The translations under genes were made by a program, and so were the position numbers. A model generated the notes under the pieces. The model was not told where the DNA came from and ran no database searches. It was given only the letters and a program-made list of their open reading frames with translations. A DNA stretch of 41,580 nt, from the NCBI GenBank assembly GCA_934393265.1, contig CAKRQL010000008.1:1-41580 (forward strand), in the 5' to 3' direction. Positions 31,876-38,784 of this stretch are shown here, one piece after another. Every line of letters starts with the position of its first letter. Within the stretch, counting starts at the first letter, position 1. This DNA is from an uncultured Eubacteriales bacterium (GTDB lineage Bacteria > Bacillota > Clostridia > Oscillospirales > CAG-272).

Positions 31876-33183
31876 ATGGCAAAATCAACCGACTTCCGCT
31901 ACAACACCGGCGCCGCAAGAGTACCGTGGGCAGCCGTCGGCGAGAACTACAACGCGCACGACCTCATGGAGATAATACGCTTTCTCATGCAGGGCGAGGG
32001 AAAGGAATACGATGACGCGCTTGTCGCTGTCTGGGAGCAGGTGAAGAAGCTCGACGCCATATCCGCCCCTCCCGGAAAGCTCAGCACCGGCGTAAAGGTC
32101 GAGGAGGCAGAGGCGCTCTGCAACGAATATCTCGGCACCGATACGTCGACGTTTGTAACAAATGCAACCGCCGGCTTTGAGATAGCCTATAAGTATGCGA
32201 ACCTCACGCCGGGAGACGAGGTAATAGTCCCGGCGATAACCTTTGTCGCGACGATGGCATATCCCCTCTCAATAGGCTGTAAGCTTGTTTTTGCGGACAT
32301 CGACCCGAAAACCGCCAACATGGATCCCGCCGACGTCGAGCGCAAGATTACCCCGAAAACAAAAATGATAGTCCCGGTACATATAGGCGGCTACCCCGTC
32401 GACCTCGACCCTATAATGGAGATAGCGAGAAAGCATGATATTCTCGTGCTTGAGGATGCGGCGCACGCCTTCGGCGCGACCTACAAGGGGCGCATGATAG
32501 GCACGATAGGAGACTTTGCGGCATTCTCGTTCCACGAGGTGAAGAACATAACCTCGTTCGGAGAGGGCGGAATTGTCACTACCACAATCCCCGGCTTCGG
32601 TCCGGAGATGAAGCGCGCGCGCTTCCTCGGGCTTGATTTCACAGCCCCCATAAAGGACTGGCTCTACAATATCACTCCGATTCCGGGTAAGCATCACCCG
32701 TTTGTCGCCTCCAACTACTCGACGACCGAAATTCAGGGTCTCGGGCTCTCGCTCCAGGTAAGACGCAACGAGGAAATAATAGCAAAGCGACGCGCCGCCG
32801 CCGAGTACCTCAACAGAAGATTTGCAAAGTGCGACGCCATACTTCCCCAGCTCATGGGCGACGATAAGACGAAGCCGACCTTCCATATGTATCTGCTCCG
32901 CATAGACCCGAAAAAGGCGGGCGGAGATATACAGGTCTTAAAGAGAAAGCTCACCGAAAAGGGCGTCACGAATATTCCGCACTTCGGACCTCTCTACCGT
33001 TTCAAGGTAGTCGGCGATATGGGCTACGACATTGACGCGATAGCAAAAACCTGCCCGAACTGCGAGGAGCTGTTCTATCATCGCTTCACGCATCTGCCGC
33101 TCTACGGTCTTGACGACGAGCAGATGAAGTATATGGCAGACGCGGTGCTGGAGGCGATAGCCGAAATGCAAGCCGGTAAATAA
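31876..33183 (+). CDS. DegT/DnrJ/EryC1/StrS family aminotransferase
   Basis: 435 residues. The PLP fold is clear: GTDTSTFVTNATAGFEIAY, DEVIVPAITFVATMAYPL, ADIDPKTANMD, VHIGGYPVDLDPI and LEDAAHAFGATYKG. The PLP-binding Lys223 lies in FSFHEVKNITSFGEGG. These enzymes usually transaminate keto sugars, using glutamate. ATG at 31876 has AGGAG 7 bases upstream; the longer open frame before it includes the gap after the previous gene and is not favoured. It pairs with the DUF1080-like gene and faces the deacetylase operon, so a 3-keto or 3-amino sugar intermediate is a fair guess (compare NtdA/NtdC). A terminator follows at 33246-33280. Confidence 0.93.
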   Translation: MAKSTDFRYNTGAARVPWAAVGENYNAHDLMEIIRFLMQGEGKEYDDALVAVWEQVKKLDAISAPPGKLSTGVKVEEAEALCNEYLGTDTSTFVTNATAGFEIAYKYANLTPGDEVIVPAITFVATMAYPLSIGCKLVFADIDPKTANMDPADVERKITPKTKMIVPVHIGGYPVDLDPIMEIARKHDILVLEDAAHAFGATYKGRMIGTIGDFAAFSFHEVKNITSFGEGGIVTTTIPGFGPEMKRARFLGLDFTAPIKDWLYNITPIPGKHHPFVASNYSTTEIQGLGLSLQVRRNEEIIAKRRAAAEYLNRRFAKCDAILPQLMGDDKTKPTFHMYLLRIDPKKAGGDIQVLKRKLTEKGVTNIPHFGPLYRFKVVGDMGYDIDAIAKTCPNCEELFYHRFTHLPLYGLDDEQMKYMADAVLEAIAEMQAGK

Positions 33184-33245
33184 TTCCGGGCGGTGGATAT
33201 TTGGTAAGACCGAAAAAATCCGTAAATAATTTTAATAATTTTAAG

Positions 33246-33280
33246 AGCCGTGCGAATGGTAACACTTTCGTGCGGCTTTT
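33246..33280 (+). terminator. terminator after the aminotransferase gene
   Basis: AGCCGTGCGAA pairs with TTCGTGCGGCT (two G-T pairs) and is followed by TTTT. Confidence 0.8.
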
Positions 33281-33370
33281 ATTATTTGTGGTTGAAATCC
33301 CACGGATTTCTTCTGAATTTAATTAAAGGATTTTTTCTATCGCCTATTTTCCTTTTTTTGCATTGCACTC

Positions 33371-33408
33371 TTGATTTTTTGTTAGAAAAAGTATATACTA
33401 TTTCTAAC
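33371..33408 (+). promoter_or_regulatory. promoter with overlapping palindromic operator, DUF6088-TIR unit
   Basis: TTGATT (33371-33376), 17 bases, TATACT (33394-33399). A perfect 8-bp inverted repeat, GTTAGAAA (33381-33388) and TTTCTAAC (33401-33408), spans the -10 box, 12 bases before the start codon. The likely binder is the first gene product, giving autorepression. Confidence 0.75.
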
Positions 33409-33419
33409 GAGGTGAAATT

Positions 33420-34028
33420 ATGAGCAGACCTGACTATATTGGAGAAATAAAGAAAAGAATAGCGTCCGAAAAGGTCGGCGCGGCTTTTGTTGCAGCCGAT
33501 TTTGTCGACATAACGGACAAATCCGTCGTAAATACCGCATTGACCCGCCTTGCATCAGAGGGATGCGTCAGAAGAGTTTTAAGGGGGGTTTACGACAAGC
33601 CCGGATATAACGATTTTCTGAAAGAATACATCGCGCCCGTTCCGGATAATGTCGCGCACGCAATTGCCCGCAATTACGGTTGGACAATAGTTCCGTGCGG
33701 AGATACCGCATTAAACCTGTTGGGTTTATCCGCGCAGGTTCCGGCGGCATGGGTTTATGTCAGCGACGGAATGTACAAAAAATACGCTTTCGGTAATACC
33801 GTAATTCAATTCAGGCGGACGGCAAACAAAGAAATATCAAAGCTTTCATATAAAACCGCACTCACAATTCAGGCATTGAAGGCACTCGGCAAAGATAATG
33901 CGGACGAAAGCGCAATCGAAAATTTACGCAAGTTTTTGACCGACGAAGAAAAGGCGGCAATGCTCCGGGAGGCGAAATCCGCCACATCATGGATTTACGA
34001 ATACATCAGAGAGATTTGCGGGAGTTAA
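33420..34028 (+). CDS. DUF6088/AbiEi-antitoxin-like winged-helix protein
   Basis: 202 residues. The N-terminal ~65 look like a winged helix: GAAFVAADFVDITDKSVVNTALTRLASEGCVRRVLRGVYDKP, ending in the Arg-Gly-x-Tyr turn seen in AbiEi-type antitoxins. The rest (VPDNVAHAIARNYGWTIVPCGDTALNLLGLSAQVPAAWVYVSDG) matches DUF6088. AbiEi proteins repress their own operon and antagonise the AbiEii nucleotidyltransferase toxin. GAGGTG lies 6 bases before the ATG, and the palindrome over the promoter supports autoregulation. No AbiEii gene follows; instead a TIR protein starts 12 bases later. So this may be the antitoxin or repressor of that gene. AT-rich, unlike the flanking aminotransferase and ileS. Confidence 0.82.
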   Translation: MSRPDYIGEIKKRIASEKVGAAFVAADFVDITDKSVVNTALTRLASEGCVRRVLRGVYDKPGYNDFLKEYIAPVPDNVAHAIARNYGWTIVPCGDTALNLLGLSAQVPAAWVYVSDGMYKKYAFGNTVIQFRRTANKEISKLSYKTALTIQALKALGKDNADESAIENLRKFLTDEEKAAMLREAKSATSWIYEYIREICGS

Positions 34029-34039
34029 AATGCGAAGAT

Positions 34040-34807
34040 ATGGGACCGAAAATTTTTATAAGTTACAATCACAATGACAGTTCGATCGTTGATAACATTT
34101 TGCAGAAATTAGAATCCGAGTTTGGTCAAAACAATATTTTTTATGATAAATGGTCTATACAACCCGGTGATTCAATAGTAGGAAAAATGAATGAAGGATT
34201 ATCATATTTTTCAATCTTTTTCTTTTTCGTATCAACAAACAGTTTGCAGAGCAAAATGGTATCTTTGGAATGGCAAACGGCATTAAACAGAGCTACAAAT
34301 AAAGAATTGAAATTTGTCGCCGTAAAAATCGATGATTGTGCTGTGCCAACTATTATTTCAAATATGAAGTATCTTGATCTTTATGACGAAGGTTTTGACG
34401 ATACAGTTGAAAAAATGAAAAGAATCATAAGGTCCGAGAATACTTATCAACCAGTCGAGGAGTTTCAAAATTTACGAGCAAAAATCACATGGATAACAGA
34501 ACGCCAATGCATTGTCACCATTAAGGCGACCTTATTTGCTGAATGGTCCCCGACTTTTGCTTTTGCTTGTTTGAACAACGAATTTCATCTAATATTTACA
34601 GGCGAATTTAGAACAGGAACCGAAAAACTTACTTTCGATGATGGCACCATATTAAAAGCTCAGATTTATACACCGATAGGAAAAATCGTTAAACCGGGAT
34701 TCCCCTGTGAAGTCATTGCGGAATCTTCTCAAAAATTGGCAAACCCAAGAATTTTCATTTTGAGAGATGAAGAAAAGAATTTATATGAAGAAATCAAAAC
34801 GGAGTAA
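34040..34807 (+). CDS. TIR domain protein with C-terminal beta-rich domain
   Basis: 255 residues. TIR domain (3-130): the strand-loop KIFISYNHND opens the fold, followed by FYDKWSIQPGDSIVGKMNEGL, FFFFVSTNSLQSKMVSLEWQTAL with Glu77 in the usual position of the NADase catalytic Glu, and KFVAVKIDDCAVP. Residues ~140-245 form a predicted beta-rich domain (FQNLRAKITWITERQCIVTIKATLF, LIFTGEFRTGTEKLTFDDG) that I do not recognise. TIR proteins of bacterial defence degrade or cyclise NAD+. ATG at 34040 is taken since the fold begins there; the ribosome site is weak, GGAG about 15 bases upstream, so translation may be coupled to the previous gene. The gene is AT-rich and ends the two-gene unit. Confidence 0.87.
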   Translation: MGPKIFISYNHNDSSIVDNILQKLESEFGQNNIFYDKWSIQPGDSIVGKMNEGLSYFSIFFFFVSTNSLQSKMVSLEWQTALNRATNKELKFVAVKIDDCAVPTIISNMKYLDLYDEGFDDTVEKMKRIIRSENTYQPVEEFQNLRAKITWITERQCIVTIKATLFAEWSPTFAFACLNNEFHLIFTGEFRTGTEKLTFDDGTILKAQIYTPIGKIVKPGFPCEVIAESSQKLANPRIFILRDEEKNLYEEIKTE

Positions 34808-34933
34808 TAGATGACTTGCAAGAATCTTTATATACCTTACGCTACTGTCAGCATTGCTTCCTTGAAATACATTTATATCCAATAATGCAAGAGCCATTTT
34901 GAAAGTACTTTTTTAAAAAAGGCGCCGCGGGGC

Positions 34934-34962
34934 TTGACACAGCCGGAAAAATGAGTTAAAAT
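34934..34962 (+). promoter_or_regulatory. promoter of ileS
   Basis: TTGACA (34934-34939), 17 bases, TAAAAT (34957-34962), about 300 bases before the ileS start. The gap is filled by the T-box leader. Confidence 0.8.
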
Positions 34963-34974
34963 ACAGATATAATA

Positions 34975-35235
34975 TAACCTGTAAAGGCAATGACGGAGAG
35001 AGTAGCCCCGCAGGGCGGCACAGAGAGCCGGGGACGGTGAGAGCCCGGTACGGTATGCGGACGCGAAAATCACTCCCGAGCCGCGGCGCGGAAAGTCATA
35101 CGCAGGGCTTCGCCCATAGTTGACAAGTAAGTACCGACGCGGGCGCGGCGTAAAAGCGCGGCATATTCTCAGTATGCTGAAAATGGGTGGTAAGCAAAGC
35201 TGTCTTTGTCCCGTTTCGACGGGGCATTTTTTTGT
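34975..35235 (+). ncRNA. T-box riboswitch, isoleucine
   Basis: The leader before ileS has stem I elements (AGAGAGCCGGGG, GGTGAGAGCCCGG), and a specifier region GAAAATCACTCCCGAG in which ATC is the Ile codon. The T-box AATGGGTGGTAAGC (35182-35195) follows, carrying the TGG that pairs with the tRNA 3' end. It ends with the terminator GTCCCGT-TTCG-ACGGGGC plus seven T (35208-35233). Uncharged tRNA-Ile would favour the antiterminator and turn on ileS. A typical regulation for this gene in Bacillota. Confidence 0.9.
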
Positions 35236-35266
35236 TGTCAGAATACTAATTCCGGAGGAATATAAA

Positions 35267-38200
35267 ATGGCGGACATCTACGAAAAAGTACAAACCGATA
35301 TGAAGTTCACCGAAAGAGAGCGCGCCGTGCGCAAATTCTGGGAGGAGAACAAAATATTCGAGCGGAGCATGGAGGGCAAAAAGGGAGGCGAATTTACCTT
35401 CTATGAGGGTCCCCCGACCGCAAACGGAAAGCCGCATATAGGACACGTCCTTACCCGCGTAATAAAGGACCTTATCCCGAGATACAAGACCATGAAGGGC
35501 ATGTGCGTCCCCCGCAAGGCGGGTTGGGACACGCACGGTCTGCCGGTTGAGCTCGAGGTTGAGAAAAAGCTCGGCATCGACGGCAAGGACCAGATAGAAA
35601 AATACGGGCTCGAGCCGTTTATAAACCACTGTAAGGAGTCGGTCTGGAAGTACCGCGGGATGTGGGAGGACTTCTCCGGCACCGTCGGCTTCTGGGCGGA
35701 TAACGAGCACCCGTATGTAACATACGACAACAATTTTATTGAGTCGGAGTGGTGGGCTCTTCGCAAGATATGGGACAAGGGGCTCCTCTACAAGGGCTAC
35801 AAGATAGTCCCCTACTGCCCCCGTTGCGGCACCCCGCTCTCCTCTCACGAGGTGGCGCAAGGCTATAAGACCGTCAAGGAGCGCTCGGCTGTCGTGCGCT
35901 TCAGATGTAAGAACGAGGACGCCTATCTTCTCGCATGGACCACAACGCCGTGGACCCTGCCCTCAAACGTCGCGCTCTGCGTGAACCCCGAAGAGACCTA
36001 CTCAAAGGTAAAGGCAGCAGACGGCAACACCTATTATATGGCAAAGGCACTGCTTGACAGCGTACTCGGATCCCTTGCAAAGGACGGGGAAAAAGCATAC
36101 ACGCCCCTTGCCGAAATGAAGGGCAGCGACCTTGTCGGCAAGGAATACGAGCCCCTCTTTGAGTGCACCGGAAAAAAAGCCGCCGAGCTCGGGAAAAAGG
36201 CGCACTACGTCGTCGCCGACAGCTATGTAACCATGAGCGACGGTACCGGTATCGTCCATATCGCTCCCGCATTCGGAGAGGACGACTCCCGCGTCGGGCG
36301 GGCGAATGACCTGCCGTTTATTCAGTTCGTCGACGCCAAGGGTGACCTCACGCCCGAGACCCCCTATGCCGGGGTGTTCGTAAAGAAAGCCGACCCGCTC
36401 ATTCTCGCAGACCTCGAAAAGGAGGGTAAGCTCTTCTCCGCCCCGAAGTTTGAGCACGACTATCCGCACTGCTGGAGATGCGGCACACCGCTTATCTACT
36501 ACGCCCGCGACACGTGGTTTATAAAGATGACCGCCGTGCGCGAAAATCTTATCCGCAACAACAATACCGTAAACTGGATACCCGAGAGCATCGGAAAAGG
36601 AAGATTCGGCGACTGGCTCGCGAACGTTCAGGATTGGGGTCTCTCGCGTAACCGCTACTGGGGCACGCCGCTCAATATCTGGGAGTGCTCCTGCGGGCAC
36701 CGTCACTCGGTAGGCTCTGTCGAGGAGCTGAAAAGCATGTCCGATAACTGCCCCGACAACATAGAGCTCCACCGCCCGTATATCGACGCAGTGACGCTCC
36801 GGTGCCCGAAGTGCGGCGGGGTCATGAAAAGGGTCCCCGAGGTTATCGACTGCTGGTTTGACTCCGGCTCCATGCCCTTTGCACAGTGGCACTACCCCTT
36901 TGAGAACAAGGAGACCTTCGAGCGGCAGTTCCCCGCCGACTTTATAAGCGAGGGCGTCGACCAGACGCGCGGATGGTTCTACTCACTCATGGCTATCTCG
37001 ACGCTCATATTCGATAAAGCCCCCTACCGCAATGTCCTCGTGCTCGGTCACGTGCTTGACAAGGACGGGCAGAAGATGTCGAAGTCAAAGGGCAATGCCG
37101 TCGACCCGTTCGAGATGCTCGGCGAGTTCGGCGCGGACGCTATCCGCTGGTACTTCTACTCGAACTCCGCGCCGTGGCTCCCGAACCGCTTCTACAAGGA
37201 GGCTGTAATAGAGGGTCAGCGCAAATTCATGGGCACCCTTAAAAACACCTATGCGTTCTACGTTCTCTATGCGAATATAGACAGCTTCGATCCGACGAAA
37301 TATACCCTTGACAGAAGCAAGCTCACCGTCATGGACAGGTGGATTCTCTCGAAGCTCAACAGTGCCGTGCGCGACGTGGATAAAAATCTCTCGGAATATA
37401 AGATAACCGAGTCTACGCGCGTGCTTGAGGAGCTTGTCGACGACCTCTCGAACTGGTACGTCCGCCGTTGCCGTGAGAGATACTGGGTAAAGGATATGAC
37501 GGACGACAAGATAACCGCCTACCTGACGCTCTATACCTGTCTTGTAACAATATCGAAGCTCGCCGCCCCGTTCATTCCGTTCATGACCGAGGATATGTAC
37601 AGAAATCTCGTCTGCTCGGTTGACAAGAGCGCGCCTATATCCGTCCACCTCTGCGACTATCCGACCGTGGACGAAACGCTTATAGACAAGTCGCTCGAGG
37701 AGGCGATGGACGAGGTTGTCGACGTTGTCGTCCTCGGCAGAGCCTGCCGCAATGCCGCCGCGATAAAGAACCGCCAGCCCGTCGCGAAAATGTACGTCCG
37801 CGAAAAGGACGGAAAGGTCCCCGATAAATCTTTTATCGGCGTCATAGCCGATGAGCTGAACGTTAAGGATGTGGAATTCACCGACAATGTCCGCGACTTC
37901 ACAACATATAATTTCAAGCCGCAGCTCCGCACCGTCGGTCCGAAGTACGGAAAGCACCTCGGGGAGATAAGGACCCTCCTCACCTCGCTTGACGGAAACG
38001 CCGCGATGGACGAGCTCGATGGAAAGGGCAGTCTGACGCTCACATTCTCTGACGGCGAGACCGCAGAGCTCACAAAGGACGATCTTCTTATAGAGATGAC
38101 GCAAAAGGACGGCTTTGAGTCCGTCTCCGACGCGACGAACACCGTCGTTATAGACAAGCGCCTCACCCCAGAGCTTATCGAGGAGGGGAACGTGCGCGAG

Positions 38201-38431
38201 CTTATCTCGAAGATACAGACAATGCGCAAAGACTCCGGCTTTGAGGTCATGGACCGCATCCGCGTCGCCTTCTCCGGCAACGAAAAAATAGCCGCCATAG
38301 CCGTGCGCAACGCAGACGAGATAAAGAACGACACCCTCGCCGACGATATAATATCCGACGCTGTCTTAAAGTTTGCAAAAGAGTGGAACATCAACGGCGA
38401 GACGGTTATGATCTCGGTTGAGAAGCAATAA
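35267..38431 (+). CDS. ileS: isoleucyl-tRNA synthetase
   Basis: 1054 residues, class I synthetase. The HIGH motif is PHIGH at 56-60 in GPPTANGKPHIGHVLTR; KMSKS is at 603-607. WDTHGLPVE and the editing-domain segment AWTTTPWTLPSNVALCVNP are intact. Cys pairs of zinc sites are seen (YCPRCGTPL, CWRCGTPL, CSCGH, CPKCGG). The length and the HWDTHGLP-type sequence resemble the type 2 (eukaryote-like) group more than the ~930-residue type 1, a group linked to mupirocin tolerance; this is inference. ATG at 35267 has GGAGG 8 bases upstream; the frame is open further into the T-box but that part is not coding. It charges tRNA-Ile and edits valine. Single gene after its T-box. Confidence 0.97.
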   Translation: MADIYEKVQTDMKFTERERAVRKFWEENKIFERSMEGKKGGEFTFYEGPPTANGKPHIGHVLTRVIKDLIPRYKTMKGMCVPRKAGWDTHGLPVELEVEKKLGIDGKDQIEKYGLEPFINHCKESVWKYRGMWEDFSGTVGFWADNEHPYVTYDNNFIESEWWALRKIWDKGLLYKGYKIVPYCPRCGTPLSSHEVAQGYKTVKERSAVVRFRCKNEDAYLLAWTTTPWTLPSNVALCVNPEETYSKVKAADGNTYYMAKALLDSVLGSLAKDGEKAYTPLAEMKGSDLVGKEYEPLFECTGKKAAELGKKAHYVVADSYVTMSDGTGIVHIAPAFGEDDSRVGRANDLPFIQFVDAKGDLTPETPYAGVFVKKADPLILADLEKEGKLFSAPKFEHDYPHCWRCGTPLIYYARDTWFIKMTAVRENLIRNNNTVNWIPESIGKGRFGDWLANVQDWGLSRNRYWGTPLNIWECSCGHRHSVGSVEELKSMSDNCPDNIELHRPYIDAVTLRCPKCGGVMKRVPEVIDCWFDSGSMPFAQWHYPFENKETFERQFPADFISEGVDQTRGWFYSLMAISTLIFDKAPYRNVLVLGHVLDKDGQKMSKSKGNAVDPFEMLGEFGADAIRWYFYSNSAPWLPNRFYKEAVIEGQRKFMGTLKNTYAFYVLYANIDSFDPTKYTLDRSKLTVMDRWILSKLNSAVRDVDKNLSEYKITESTRVLEELVDDLSNWYVRRCRERYWVKDMTDDKITAYLTLYTCLVTISKLAAPFIPFMTEDMYRNLVCSVDKSAPISVHLCDYPTVDETLIDKSLEEAMDEVVDVVVLGRACRNAAAIKNRQPVAKMYVREKDGKVPDKSFIGVIADELNVKDVEFTDNVRDFTTYNFKPQLRTVGPKYGKHLGEIRTLLTSLDGNAAMDELDGKGSLTLTFSDGETAELTKDDLLIEMTQKDGFESVSDATNTVVIDKRLTPELIEEGNVRELISKIQTMRKDSGFEVMDRIRVAFSGNEKIAAIAVRNADEIKNDTLADDIISDAVLKFAKEWNINGETVMISVEKQ

Positions 38432-38554
38432 GCAATCAAAAGCGAGCAGTTGATAAGCGGCGGTAGGCAGTCGGGCGAGGCGGAGGCTTCCCCGGCGGAC
38501 TTCCCGCGGCAAAAAAAATGCAAAGCCCAAGCGGTGCTTTATTTCATTCTGCAA

Positions 38555-38576
38555 ATTGTAAATAATTATTTACAAT
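38555..38576. promoter_or_regulatory. 22-bp perfect palindrome
   Basis: ATTGTAAATAA joined to TTATTTACAAT, about 125 bases after ileS. It could be an operator or a terminator remnant. A shorter related palindrome, GTAAAC-TATT-GTTTAC, lies near 12992. Confidence 0.4.
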
Positions 38577-38605
38577 CAAACGTCACAGCAACAAAGCGAA
38601 AAAGT

Positions 38606-38639
38606 AAAAGGCTCACGGAAAAATTTCCGTGAGCCTTTT
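38606..38639. terminator. bidirectional terminator between ileS and the GH3 gene
   Basis: A 16-bp perfect stem AAAAGGCTCACGGAAA/TTTCCGTGAGCCTTTT with 2-base centre. T-runs end both strands. The remaining 38640-38784 shows nothing I can name. Confidence 0.85.
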
Positions 38640-38784
38640 GTTGTAAAAAATGCGTGGTAGGAATTGAAGATGTTTGATCTTCGCTTATTTTTAATAATTT
38701 TTTTAATTAAATAAGTTCCTTTGTATAGGTCGATTGACGGCAATACTTATTCTTTAATTATGGGGTATGACTCTGCCCGTTAAG

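Noticed and set aside
36002..38104. Two long minus-strand frames (296 and 339 codons) inside ileS
   Set aside because: Both are antisense to an unambiguous synthetase and carry no domain.
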